Positions 46,801-55,618 of a stretch of DNA of 64,000 nucleotides are shown here, piece after piece; the first letter of the stretch is position 1, and each line of letters opens with the position of its first letter. Both the position numbers and the translations under genes were made by a program. The stretch is from positions 248,001 to 312,000 of the forward strand of contig NZ_JAGPXX010000003.1 in assembly GCF_018070345.1 (NCBI RefSeq). Reading direction: 5' to 3'. The notes beneath the pieces were generated by a model. The model was not told the origin of the DNA, ran no database searches, and saw only the letters and a list, made by a program, of their open reading frames with translations. The stretch is from Streptomyces sp. F63 (GTDB lineage: Bacteria > Actinomycetota > Actinomycetes > Streptomycetales > Streptomycetaceae).

Positions 46801-49800
46801 ATGCGGCCTCGGGGCAAGGAACGTGAGTCGGCACCAGCCGGGGGAGCGGCCTCCGCACCGCCCGGGAAGCGCACCGCCAAAGTCCGCAACCGGCTCGTGA
46901 TCTCGGTGGCCGTGGTCGCCGCGGCCGTGGCCGGGGCCGGCGCGCCCGCCGTCGTCGCCGCGTCCTCCGACCTCAACGACTCCCAGCGCCTGGTCACCCT
47001 CTCCGAACTGAACACGCAGGCCGTCGTGCTGGCCCACTCGCTGGCCGACGAGCGCGACACCATGACGCGCTTCGTCGCCGCGGGCCGGGCCGCCGGCTCC
47101 GGCAGCGCCACGGGCATCTCGGAGAAGCGGCGCGCGCGCGTCGACCGCCAGCTGGAGGAGATCCGGGAGAACGCCCCCGCAGCCCTGGACCGCCGGCTCG
47201 CGGAGCTCCCGGACATCCGGCAGTCGGCGCTCACCGGCTCCGGCCCGGCCTCCGACACCTTCGCCCGCTACACCCGGCTGGTGCAGGCGCTGCACGGTGT
47301 CTCCGCCGACCTCGCGCGCCGTATCCCGCCGCGAGCCGCCGACGGGCCCGCCGACGCGCTGTCCGACCTGGGCCGCGCCGTGGAGCAGGCCGCCGCCACC
47401 CGCACCCTGCTGCTGGGCGCCCTGGCGGCCGGCGGCGAGGGTGAACTGACCGCCACGGCGCAGCGCACCCGCGTCCAGGAGCTCGCGGCGGTCGCCGACT
47501 TCCGGCAGACCGCCCCGGCCGCCGCCAAGGACAGCTACGACGGCACCGTCAACGGCGACGAGGCCGGCCGCGCCGAGCGCTACCTGGGGGTCCTCACCGA
47601 CCAGCCGCAGCTGTCCGAGGCCGACCTGGCCCTCGACCAGAAGCGCGTGGACGCCGCCCTGTCCGGCCGGATCGACCTGATGCGCGCCGTCGAGTCCTCC
47701 CTCACCACCGAGGAGTCCGCCCGGCTCGCCGCCCTCCGCGACGACGACGTGCGGTCCCTGGAGCTGGCCGCCGGGCTCCTCGCCGTCTGCGTGCTGATCG
47801 CCGTGGGCTCCGGCATGTCCGCGGCCCGCTCCATGACCCGGCCGCTGGCCGTGCTGCGGCTCGGCGCCCGGCGGGTCGCCGCCGATCCGGTCGGCGAGGA
47901 GCCGGTCCGGTTCACCGGCCGCAACGACGAGTACGCCGAGGCCGTGCGCGCCGTCAACGAACTCCGCGCCAGGGCGGAGGGCTTCCACCAGGAGCTGGAG
48001 AAGCTCCGTGCCGAGCGCGGCGGCCTGATCCGCGAGCGGCAGAAGCTCGCCGACAAGCGGGACGAGCTGGCCCGGCAGAAGAGCGATCTCGCCGAGCGGC
48101 TCAGCGGCCTCCAGGACCGCGTGCACAGCAGCTTCGTCCACCTGTCGCTGCGCACCCTCGGCCTCGTCGAACGGCAGCTCGGTCTCATCGAGGGGCTGGA
48201 GGAGCGGGCGAACGAGCCCGAGCACCTGGAAGCCCTGTACAAGCTCGACCACCTCGCCACCCGGATGCGGCGGCACAGCGAGAACCTCCTGGTCCTCTCG
48301 GGCGCGGAGCACACCACCACGCACAGTGCCTCCGTGCCGCTGCTCGACGTGCTGCGCGCCTCGGTCAGCGAGATCGAGCGCTATGAGCGGGTGACCATCC
48401 AGTCCCTCCCGCCGCACGCGCGGGTCGCCGGATTCGCCGCCGACGCGCTCAGCCACCTGGTCGCCGAACTGCTGGAGAACGCGGCCGCGTTCTCGCCGCC
48501 GGAGGACGAGGTCGAGCTCTCCGGCTACCAGCTGGAGAACGGCGAGGTGATGCTCTCCGTCGAGGACCGCGGCATCGGCATGACGGAGGAGCGGCTGGCC
48601 GAGGTCAACGCCCGCCTCGCCGACCCCGACGGTGAGGCCGCCGGCGCCGACGAGGACGCCCTCGGCCTCGGCCTGTACGTGGTCGCGCGGCTCGCGGCGC
48701 GGCACGGCATCCGGGTCGAGCTGCGCGACCGGGCGCAGGGCGGGGTCACGGCCGTCGTCGTGCTGCCGACCTCCGTCCTGCCGACCCGGCCCGAGCCCTC
48801 CCACGTCAAGTCCGGTGAGAGCAGGGCCACGGGCGTGTCACTGCCCGGTTCGGTGGCCGAGGCCAACTCCAACACCCTGCCGCACCGCCGCGGCGGCTCC
48901 CTGCCCCGGCGCGGGGACGCCGGCGGGAGCGGTGCCGGAACGGCCGCCGAGGAGACCGGCGCGGCTGCCGCGGACACCGGCACGGCCCGCCCGGCGGACG
49001 GAACGGGGGACGCCGCGGCCGCCGGCGCCGGAGCGCCCAAGGCGTCCCCGGCCGTGCCCCCCGCAGTGCCGAGTCCGCCGGGACGCGGACCGGTTACGGA
49101 CCCGGCCCCGTCCGCGGAGCCGGCGGCGGACGCCTCCGGAGCCCCGGTCCGGGCCCCGGGCCCCGCTGCCACCGGCACCCCGGCGGAGCGGGAGCCCGGG
49201 ACCGTCTCCGGTTCCGCACCGGCGGACGCGGGCGCACCGCGCGCCGGAAACCCCGGCGCCCCCGGCGCCCCCGGCGCCCGCACGGCACTCGCCCGGAGCG
49301 CGGAGCACGACCCCCTGGTCGCGGCCGCCGAGGAAGCGGTACGGGCGGCACGGGCGGAGGCGGGAACCCCGGACGGCGCCCCCGCGGGAACCCCCGCCGG
49401 GCCGGCCGCCCCGGACCCGGCGCCCACCGCCCCCGAGGAGCGGACCGCCGCGGACGCCGCCGCGTCCGCCGTCCCGGCCGCGGACGCCCGGCCCGGGCTC
49501 ACCGGCCCCGCGCCCGGCGCCTCCGACGCCGGCGCGGCTTCCGGACTCCCGCCGTCCCGCGCGGAGTCCGGGCCCTCGCCCGCCGCCGCCGACGGCGACC
49601 CGTACGGCATCCGGCGGGCCGAGGCCGGCGAGGAGCAGCACGCGCGGGCCGCGGACGACGCCGGCCTGGCCGACGTGGCCGGCGTGGACGAGCCGACCCA
49701 GTCCTTCCGGCTGCCCCCGCCGCTGCCCCGGCCGGGCGCCGAACCGGCCCCGGCCCCGCTCGGCACCGACCGGACGGGGGAGACGGGGACGGAGACCGGC

Positions 49801-50172
49801 CGCACGGAGCACGGCGTCGCGGCCCCCGGCGCGGAGAGCCCGGCCGGCCACGCCCCCACCGTCCCCGGGCAGCGGTCCGCGGAGACCCCCGGGCAGCCGG
49901 AGACCCCCGGGCAGCCGGCGGCCCCCGCCCGGCGGCTGACCGACAAGGGCCTCCCCAAGCGGACGCCCAAGACCGTGGCGGCACGGAGCGGTCCGGCGCG
50001 GGCCAGGGCGGGAGGCGTGGACGCGGAGGCCCTGCGCCGCAAGCTCGGCGGCTTCCAGCAGGGGGCGCAGCACGGACGGCGCGACGCCGACGCGGAGATC
50101 GCCGAGAAGACGGGTGAGCACCGCGCCGTCGGACTGGACGACGGTGGCACAGGCGAGGAGGCACGCGGTTGA
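46801..50172 (+). CDS. cvnA: Conservon sensor kinase-like protein CvnA
   Basis: CvnA is the membrane sensor of a conservon, a four-protein GTPase signalling unit. The 1123-residue protein has a membrane segment near residues 31-55, an extracytoplasmic helical sensor domain to about 318, a second membrane segment (AAGLLAVCVLIAVGSGMSAA), a HAMP-like stretch, a coiled coil and a HATPase domain (LVAELLENAAAFSPPEDEVE). The final 440 residues are a Pro/Ala/Gly-rich low-complexity tail ending in a basic LRRKLGGFQQGAQHGRRD. ATG 46801 has no strong ribosome site; GTG 46792 and TTG 46780 are in frame. Its stop overlaps the next start. Confidence 0.92.
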   Translation: MRPRGKERESAPAGGAASAPPGKRTAKVRNRLVISVAVVAAAVAGAGAPAVVAASSDLNDSQRLVTLSELNTQAVVLAHSLADERDTMTRFVAAGRAAGSGSATGISEKRRARVDRQLEEIRENAPAALDRRLAELPDIRQSALTGSGPASDTFARYTRLVQALHGVSADLARRIPPRAADGPADALSDLGRAVEQAAATRTLLLGALAAGGEGELTATAQRTRVQELAAVADFRQTAPAAAKDSYDGTVNGDEAGRAERYLGVLTDQPQLSEADLALDQKRVDAALSGRIDLMRAVESSLTTEESARLAALRDDDVRSLELAAGLLAVCVLIAVGSGMSAARSMTRPLAVLRLGARRVAADPVGEEPVRFTGRNDEYAEAVRAVNELRARAEGFHQELEKLRAERGGLIRERQKLADKRDELARQKSDLAERLSGLQDRVHSSFVHLSLRTLGLVERQLGLIEGLEERANEPEHLEALYKLDHLATRMRRHSENLLVLSGAEHTTTHSASVPLLDVLRASVSEIERYERVTIQSLPPHARVAGFAADALSHLVAELLENAAAFSPPEDEVELSGYQLENGEVMLSVEDRGIGMTEERLAEVNARLADPDGEAAGADEDALGLGLYVVARLAARHGIRVELRDRAQGGVTAVVVLPTSVLPTRPEPSHVKSGESRATGVSLPGSVAEANSNTLPHRRGGSLPRRGDAGGSGAGTAAEETGAAAADTGTARPADGTGDAAAAGAGAPKASPAVPPAVPSPPGRGPVTDPAPSAEPAADASGAPVRAPGPAATGTPAEREPGTVSGSAPADAGAPRAGNPGAPGAPGARTALARSAEHDPLVAAAEEAVRAARAEAGTPDGAPAGTPAGPAAPDPAPTAPEERTAADAAASAVPAADARPGLTGPAPGASDAGAASGLPPSRAESGPSPAAADGDPYGIRRAEAGEEQHARAADDAGLADVAGVDEPTQSFRLPPPLPRPGAEPAPAPLGTDRTGETGTETGRTEHGVAAPGAESPAGHAPTVPGQRSAETPGQPETPGQPAAPARRLTDKGLPKRTPKTVAARSGPARARAGGVDAEALRRKLGGFQQGAQHGRRDADAEIAEKTGEHRAVGLDDGGTGEEARG

Positions 50173-50696
50173 ACGCGTATACGAAGGCCGGCTCGGAGCC
50201 GCACGGTTCGCACGGGCTCAGCAGTGAGGCCCGCAACCTGCACTGGCTCCTGACGAATCTGGTGGAGGAGGTGCCCGGCGTCCACTCGGTGGCCGTGGTC
50301 TCTTCCGACGGCCTGCTGCTGCTCAGCTCCGACCCGGACACGGGCACGGGCGCGGGCGCGGAAGAGGCGGCCGCTGCCGGAGCCGGCGGCGACAGCGGCC
50401 CCAAGGGTTCCAGCGCCGACCTCGCCACCATCGTCTCCGGGGTCGGGGCGCTGACCCACGGTGCGTCCAAGCTGATGGACGCCGGCCCGGTGAAGCAGAC
50501 GATGATCGCGATGGACGAGGGCAGCGTCTTCGTCATGTCGATCAGCGACGGATCGCTGCTCGGGGTGCACGCGACCCCCGACTGCGACATGAGCGTGGTC
50601 GCCTACCACATGGCGCTCTTCGTGGGCCGCGCCGGGCACGTCCTCACCCCCGAACTCCGCAACGAACTGCGCCAGTCCCTGGAGAGCCGCACGTGA
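50169..50696 (+). CDS. cvnB: Conservon roadblock/LC7 protein CvnB
   Basis: The 175-residue protein has a roadblock/LC7 fold: LHWLLTNLVEEVPGVHSVAV, VSSDGLLLLSSD and MSVVAYHMALFVGRAG. CvnB proteins are thought to act on the partner GTPase CvnD. It uses a TTG start at 50169 overlapping the cvnA TGA (TTGA), with GAGGAGG upstream. A Gly/Ala-rich insert lies near residue 65. Coupling implies fixed stoichiometry with CvnA. Confidence 0.93.
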   Translation: MNAYTKAGSEPHGSHGLSSEARNLHWLLTNLVEEVPGVHSVAVVSSDGLLLLSSDPDTGTGAGAEEAAAAGAGGDSGPKGSSADLATIVSGVGALTHGASKLMDAGPVKQTMIAMDEGSVFVMSISDGSLLGVHATPDCDMSVVAYHMALFVGRAGHVLTPELRNELRQSLESRT

Positions 50697-51109
50697 CCTC
50701 CCCCCGACTCCCGGTCCGGACCGCGGACCGCGGCCAGCAGCGCAAACCGGCCCGGGTCCGCCCGTACTCGCTGACCGGCGGCCGGACCCGCTTCGGCCAT
50801 GTCCTGCTCGTGGAGACCTTCGTCGCGGCCATCGAGGCCCCGGAGGACCGCCCGGAGCTGACGGCCGGCAACTGGGCCGACCGGGTGATGCCCGAGATGC
50901 GGGCCATCGTCGAACTCTGCCGCAAGATGCGCTCGGTCGCGGAGATCTCCGCGCTGCTCCACATCCCGCTGGGGGTGGTCCGCGTGCTGCTCAGCGACCT
51001 GGCCGACCAGGGAAAGATCCGCGTTTACGGCAACGGCGCCGGCACCGATACCGGCCGCCCCGACCGCGCACTGCTCGAAAGGGTCCTGAGTGGACTTCGC
51101 AGGCTCTGA
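50693..51109 (+). CDS. cvnC: Conservon DUF742 protein CvnC
   Basis: The 138-residue DUF742 protein has RPYSLTGGRTRFGHVLLVET near residue 23 and a winged-helix-like half with IVELCRKMRSVAEISALLHI and GVVRVLLSDLADQGKIRV. GTG 50693 overlaps the cvnB stop (GTGA). The biochemical role of CvnC is not established. Confidence 0.92.
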   Translation: MTSPRLPVRTADRGQQRKPARVRPYSLTGGRTRFGHVLLVETFVAAIEAPEDRPELTAGNWADRVMPEMRAIVELCRKMRSVAEISALLHIPLGVVRVLLSDLADQGKIRVYGNGAGTDTGRPDRALLERVLSGLRRL

Positions 51110-51740
51110 CACCATGACCCCCGCGGGACCGACCACCGCCGCGCCGCCCGTCGCGGACGAGAACGTCCAGAGCTGGCAGACCGATCGCAGCCGCGCCCCC
51201 GTCTCCACCAAGATCGTGGTGGCGGGCGGCTTCGGCGTCGGCAAGACCACCTTCGTCGGCTCGGTCTCCGAGATCACGCCCCTCACCACCGAGGCGGTGA
51301 TGACACAGGCCAGCGAGGACGTCGACGACATCGCGGCGACCCCGGACAAGACCACGACGACCGTCGCCATGGACTTCGGCCGGATCACCCTCGACGCCGG
51401 GCTCGTCCTCTACCTCTTCGGCACCCCCGGCCAGAAACGCTTCTGGTTCATGTGGGACGACCTGGTGCGCGGCGCGATCGGCGCCGTGGTCATGGCCGAC
51501 ACCCGGCGGCTGGAGGACTGCTTCCCGGCCCTGGACTACTTCGAGAGCTGCGGACTTCCGTACGCCGTGGCCGTCAACCACTTCGAGGGCACCGAGTCGT
51601 TCGCGGAGGAGGACGTGCGCGAGGCCCTGTCCGTGCCGGACCACGTCCCGGTGGAGATCATGGACGCGCGCGACCGGGAAACCGTGATCCGTTCGCTGCT
51701 CGCGCTCGTGGCCCACGCCCTTGACGTGACACCCGAGTGA
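51090..51740 (+). CDS. cvnD: Conservon small GTPase CvnD
   Basis: The 216-residue GTPase has Walker A GGFGVGKTT at 46-54, the switch region DFGRITLDAGLVLYLFGTPG with the DxxG equivalent FGTPGQKRFWFMW, and VAVNHFEG in place of NKxD. Such Ras-like proteins recruit effectors when GTP-bound. GTG 51090 lies inside the cvnC end by 20 nt; ATG 51114 is the alternative start. It ends the conservon. Confidence 0.93.
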   Translation: MDFAGSDTMTPAGPTTAAPPVADENVQSWQTDRSRAPVSTKIVVAGGFGVGKTTFVGSVSEITPLTTEAVMTQASEDVDDIAATPDKTTTTVAMDFGRITLDAGLVLYLFGTPGQKRFWFMWDDLVRGAIGAVVMADTRRLEDCFPALDYFESCGLPYAVAVNHFEGTESFAEEDVREALSVPDHVPVEIMDARDRETVIRSLLALVAHALDVTPE

Positions 51741-51921
51741 CGTAGCCTCACTTCCGCCCCAGCAATGGGCAGTTGCGCAGCTCAGAGGCCCGGCGGTGCG
51801 GCACCCCGGCTCGGCCGCCCGGTCACCCCGGCGGCCGGGCGCCCGGTGTGTGTCCCGGTGCCCCTGCCGTTCCGCGGTCCCGCCCGTGTTCCTTCCCGTG
51901 TGAAAGAGAGAGCCCACCGCC

Positions 51922-53160
51922 ATGCGGAAGATACTCGTCGTCGGAGCCGGCCAGTCCGGACTCCAGCTCGCCCTCGGCCTGCAGCAGCACGGTTACGAGG
52001 TCACCCTGATGTCGAACCGCACGGCGGACGAGATCCGCTCGGGCCGGGTCATGTCCACCCAGTGCATGTTCCACACCGCCCTGCAGCACGAGCGGGACCT
52101 CGGCCTCAACTTCTGGGAGAGCCAGGCCCCGCGGATCGAGGGCCTCGGCATCTCCGTCGCCGGACCCGACGGCAGCCGCCCCGTCGACTGGGTGGGCAGG
52201 CTGGAGGGCTACGCCCAGTCCGTCGACCAGCGGGTGAAGATGGCCGGCTGGATGGAGACCTTCGCGCAGCGCGGCGGGCAGCTCGTCATCCACGGCGCCG
52301 CCGTCTCCGACCTCGACTACTTCGCCCGCTCCTACGACCTGGTGCTGATCTCGGCCGGCAAGGGCGAGCTCGTCTCGATGTTCGGCCGGGACGCCTCCCG
52401 TTCCCCGTACGACACACCGCAGCGCGCACTGGCCGTCGCGTACGTGCACGGGCTCGGGCCGCGCCCGGAGCACCCGGACTACGACGCGGTGCGCTGCAAC
52501 CTCGTGCCCGGTGTCGGCGAGATGTTCGTCATGCCGACCCACACCCTCTCCGGCCGGGCCGACATCCTCTTCTGGGAGGGCGTCCCCGGCGGCCCGCTCG
52601 ACGTCTTCGACTCCATCAAGGACCCGGGCGAGCACCTCGCGGTGACGCTCGACCTGATGAAGCAGTTCCTGCCCTGGGAGTACGACCGCGCCACGAAGGT
52701 GGAGCTGACCGACGCGGGCGGCACCCTCGCCGGCCGCTACCCGCCCACCGTGCGCAACCCGATCGGCCGGCTGCCCTCCGGCGGGCTGGTGCTGGGCGTG
52801 GCCGACGTCGTCGTCGCCAACGACCCCCTGACCGGTCAGGGCTCCAACTCGGCGTCCAAGTGCGCCGCCGCGTATCTGGCGAGCATCCTGGAGCGCGGCG
52901 ACCAGCCGTTCGACGCGGAGTGGATGCAGGCCACGTTCGACCGCTACTGGGAGACCGCCCGGCACGTCGTGAAGTGGACGAACGCGATGCTGGCCCCGCC
53001 GCCGGAGCACGTCCTCAACCTGATCGGCGCGGGCGGGCAGTACCAGCCGGTCGCCGACCGCTTCGCCAACGCCTTCAACAACCCGGCGGACCTGGAGAAC
53101 TTCTTCTTCGAGCCGGAGAAGACGGAGGGCTACCTCGCCGAGGTCGCGGGCGCCCGGTAG
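51922..53160 (+). CDS. StyA-like FAD-dependent monooxygenase
   Basis: The 412-residue protein resembles the FAD oxygenase of styrene monooxygenase. It has the N-terminal Rossmann motif ILVVGAGQSGLQLALGLQQH, then TADEIRSGRVMSTQCMFHTA and the C-terminal ANDPLTGQGSNSASKCAAAY, which binds FAD. The partner flavin reductase StyB is not encoded nearby. It follows a conservon, where a P450 often occurs instead, so it might be the output enzyme; this is inference. ATG 51922 is 181 bp after cvnD, so it may have its own promoter. Confidence 0.87.
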   Translation: MRKILVVGAGQSGLQLALGLQQHGYEVTLMSNRTADEIRSGRVMSTQCMFHTALQHERDLGLNFWESQAPRIEGLGISVAGPDGSRPVDWVGRLEGYAQSVDQRVKMAGWMETFAQRGGQLVIHGAAVSDLDYFARSYDLVLISAGKGELVSMFGRDASRSPYDTPQRALAVAYVHGLGPRPEHPDYDAVRCNLVPGVGEMFVMPTHTLSGRADILFWEGVPGGPLDVFDSIKDPGEHLAVTLDLMKQFLPWEYDRATKVELTDAGGTLAGRYPPTVRNPIGRLPSGGLVLGVADVVVANDPLTGQGSNSASKCAAAYLASILERGDQPFDAEWMQATFDRYWETARHVVKWTNAMLAPPPEHVLNLIGAGGQYQPVADRFANAFNNPADLENFFFEPEKTEGYLAEVAGAR

Positions 53161-53239
53161 ACCGGGCTCTCGGCCCGGTCGGCTCGTTCACCCCCGGCCG
53201 GGCCGTGCCCCGGCCGGGCCGCGGGCCGCCGGGCGACGC

Positions 53240-53515
53240 TCAGGCGCCGGGACTCCGCCGGGGCCAGGGCCAGTTCGGGCCGGAGGCGGCCCGGCCCTCC
53301 GGGTCGTGGACGTACTTCCAGCCCAGCGGCAGGCCGAGCCGTCTGCTGTGGCCGCGGATCTCGCGCCGGTAGACGTGGACCACCGGCTCGCCGCCGTCCG
53401 GCCGCGGCACCGGGACCTCGTAGACCTTCGGCGGCTTGCCGGTCGCCCCCGTCAGCACGGGCAGCACCCGGCCGTCCAGCGGCCCGCCCTCGAAGGGCGT
53501 CTCCTCGCTTCTCAC
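53240..53515 (-). CDS. Hypothetical protein, 91 aa, coupled to TetR gene
   Basis: The protein reads [20 protein letters not shown] and contains [20 protein letters not shown] followed by [15 protein letters not shown] do not recognise the family, though it resembles small conserved Streptomyces proteins with no assigned role. It has no signal or membrane segment. GTG 53515 overlaps the TetR stop as GTGA, which supports the gene and its start. It is probably made together with the TetR regulator. Confidence 0.78.
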   Translation of the reverse strand: MRSEETPFEGGPLDGRVLPVLTGATGKPPKVYEVPVPRPDGGEPVVHVYRREIRGHSRRLGLPLGWKYVHDPEGRAASGPNWPWPRRSPGA

Positions 53516-54363
53516 GGCGCGCCCGCCTCCGGGCCGCGCGGAGCGGCGGCACCGGTCGCGCCGCCGCCGGCCGGGGAGCCACCGGCCCCGGGCGCCCCGG
53601 GTTCCAGCAGATGGCCCGCCTCCGCCAGCAGCGGCAGCAGCCGCCGGGCGAGCGCGCCCACCGGTCCGTCCGCCCGCTCCGCCGCCAGCGCCTTCCCGAG
53701 CACGCCCGCGGTCTGCGGGTCGTGCGCCGCGGTGGCGGCGAGCAGGGCGAGGAAGTGGTCGAGCAAGGAGTCGCGCAGCTCGCCGACGGGTGGCTGCTTC
53801 TCCTCGTCCAGCCAGATCAGCGAGGTGGCCTCGACCGCAGCGATCCAGGCGCGGACGGCCGTGCGCAGCCGCAGGCCCGGCCGCGAGACGCCGAGATGGA
53901 CGAGGATCTGCTCGGCGGCGGCCCGCCGGACCTCGTCCACGATGGCCGAGGTCCGGGAGGTCTCGGCGACGCTGCCGCCCTGGAGCAGCGCGCTGAAACC
54001 GGCGTCGTACTCGTCGACGAAGGCGAGGTAGCGGTCCAGGGCGCGCGCCAGCCGGTGGGTCATCGGGCCGGTCTGGGGCTCGGCGAAGCACAGCTCCATC
54101 CGGTCCGCGGCGCTGCGCAGCGCGGCTTCGTACAACTGCGGCTTGCCGCCGGGGAAGTAGCGGTAGACGAGCGGGCGCGACACCTCGGCGGCATGGGCCA
54201 CGTCGTCCAGGGAGACGTCCTCCGGCGCCCGCTCGGCGAAGAGCGCGAGGGCCGCGTCGAGCAGCTGGCGGCGCCGCTGCTCGACGGTGAGCCGCCGGTA
54301 CGCGGCCCCGGGGCCGGACCGGCGGCCGGACGATGCTGTCGGGGCGGTGCCGCTGCCGTTCAT
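53512..54363 (-). CDS. TetR-family transcriptional regulator
   Basis: The 283-residue protein has a TetR helix-turn-helix: [20 protein letters not shown] then [20 protein letters not shown]. The ligand domain contains [15 protein letters not shown] and a C-terminal Gly/Ala/Pro-rich tail of about 40 residues. ATG 54363 has no ribosome site, but TACCCT lies 6 nt upstream, so it is probably leaderless. It lies downstream of the diiron oxygenase gene on the same strand. A likely operator is in the divergent region near 55491. Confidence 0.9.
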   Translation of the reverse strand: MNGSGTAPTASSGRRSGPGAAYRRLTVEQRRRQLLDAALALFAERAPEDVSLDDVAHAAEVSRPLVYRYFPGGKPQLYEAALRSAADRMELCFAEPQTGPMTHRLARALDRYLAFVDEYDAGFSALLQGGSVAETSRTSAIVDEVRRAAAEQILVHLGVSRPGLRLRTAVRAWIAAVEATSLIWLDEEKQPPVGELRDSLLDHFLALLAATAAHDPQTAGVLGKALAAERADGPVGALARRLLPLLAEAGHLLEPGAPGAGGSPAGGGATGAAAPRGPEAGAP

Positions 54364-54369
54364 GCCCGC

Positions 54370-54375
54370 AGGGTA
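54370..54375 (-). promoter_or_regulatory. -10 box for leaderless TetR mRNA
   Basis: TACCCT on the minus strand, 6 nt before ATG 54363. Confidence 0.45.
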
Positions 54376-54508
54376 ACCGGCGCGGTGGGGCGGCGGCCGC
54401 GCGCGGGCCCCGTACCGGGGACTCCGGTCGGGACCGGCCCGGAGCCGCCCGGACCCGCCCGGACCCGCCGTCGCGTATCCGCCGCGGGGCGCCGTCCCGG
54501 CCGCGGGC

Positions 54509-55438
54509 TCAGGCGAGCAGCCCGGAGCTCTTCCACATCCGGCGGCCCGCGCCGCGCAGCACGCCGATGTCGTCGAGGAAGTCCGTCAGCTTCTTCGCCC
54601 CGGTCTGCATGACCTCGCGCCGGTGCCCGCTGGCCGCGACCTGCGCCACCGCTTCCCGCTGGTCGAGGCCGACGTTCGTGTAGACCTCGGGGTTGATGAA
54701 GGCCTTGGAGAAGACACGGGCGAACTCGCCCGAGGTCAGCCGGGTGAACTCGCGGCTCCAGCGCGGCGCGCTCACCATCTGGTGGCGCAGCTCCTCCCGC
54801 GCGTAGCGCACGTGCCGGGCCTCCTCCACCACGTGGATGCGGGTGACGCCGCGCACCAGCGGCTGGATGCGCTCGTCGGGGAAGGTGAGCCGCTGCATCC
54901 AGTCGAGGATCTCCTCGCCGAGGAGCGTGGCCGTGAAGGAGCCGGGGGTGGTGGAGACCGTCTTGAACAGCCGGCCGAGGTTGTGGTGGACCCGCGAGAC
55001 CGGGTAGACGGGGGTGCCGTTCTTCTGGATCAGCCGGGCGAACATCTTCGAGTGCCGGCACTCGTCCTCGATCTCGGTGAGGGCGTAGCGCACGTGCGAG
55101 CTGGTCGGCGACTTGTCGTAGACGTGCCGGCAGAGCAGCTGCATGAGGATGATCTCGAACCAGATGCCGAGCGAGGCCAGGGCGGAGGACTCGTGCTTGG
55201 AGAGCTCGATCCGCTGCTCCTCCGACATCGTCTTCCACAGTGGGGTGTCGTAGAGCGAGACCAGCTCCGGTGGCCAGAACCAGTGGCCCTCCGCGAAGGG
55301 CGCGTCCCAGTCCAGCTCGGCGTCCGGGTCGAAGGAGTGCTTGGCGGAGGAGTCGAGCAGGCGCAGGGCGACCTTCTCCCGGTCCTTGAGCAGGCCGAGA
55401 GCATCCCGCTGCGCCGCTGCCCCGGTTGTGATCGTCAT
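54509..55438 (-). CDS. AurF-like diiron oxygenase
   Basis: The 309-residue protein resembles the p-aminobenzoate N-oxygenase AurF family. Iron ligands are visible in the ELSKHESSALASLGIWFEII helix, EIEDECRHSKMF, the GEEILDWMQRL helix and VVEEARHVRYAREELRH. Such enzymes oxidise amines with a non-haem diiron centre; the substrate is unknown and no aminobenzoate pathway is near. ATG 55438 has GAGGTG 9 nt upstream; GTG 55450 is an alternative. It is divergent from a second diiron protein, next to a TetR gene. Confidence 0.88.
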   Translation of the reverse strand: MTITTGAAAQRDALGLLKDREKVALRLLDSSAKHSFDPDAELDWDAPFAEGHWFWPPELVSLYDTPLWKTMSEEQRIELSKHESSALASLGIWFEIILMQLLCRHVYDKSPTSSHVRYALTEIEDECRHSKMFARLIQKNGTPVYPVSRVHHNLGRLFKTVSTTPGSFTATLLGEEILDWMQRLTFPDERIQPLVRGVTRIHVVEEARHVRYAREELRHQMVSAPRWSREFTRLTSGEFARVFSKAFINPEVYTNVGLDQREAVAQVAASGHRREVMQTGAKKLTDFLDDIGVLRGAGRRMWKSSGLLA

Positions 55439-55479
55439 GCTGTCGGCCACCTCGCTTGTGGGTTACCCGCGGTACTCCT

Positions 55480-55510
55480 TTATGAGACTGCTTGTCAGCA
55501 AGAAGGTCAA
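55480..55510 (-). promoter_or_regulatory. Candidate promoter of the AurF-like gene with internal palindrome
   Basis: On the minus strand TTGACC (55505-55510) and TCATAA (55480-55485) are 19 nt apart, somewhat long. CTTGCTGACAAG, a partial palindrome at 55491-55502, sits between them, where a TetR-type repressor could block polymerase. Confidence 0.35.
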
Positions 55511-55618
55511 TCCCCTGGCGGAGACTTGTTGAAGCCCGGTTGACCCCGCCGCGGAGAACGTGTGAGCCTGCCAACCATCCCCTTCCGCACGGGAGTCCGC
55601 GAGGCCGAGGAGGCGTCG

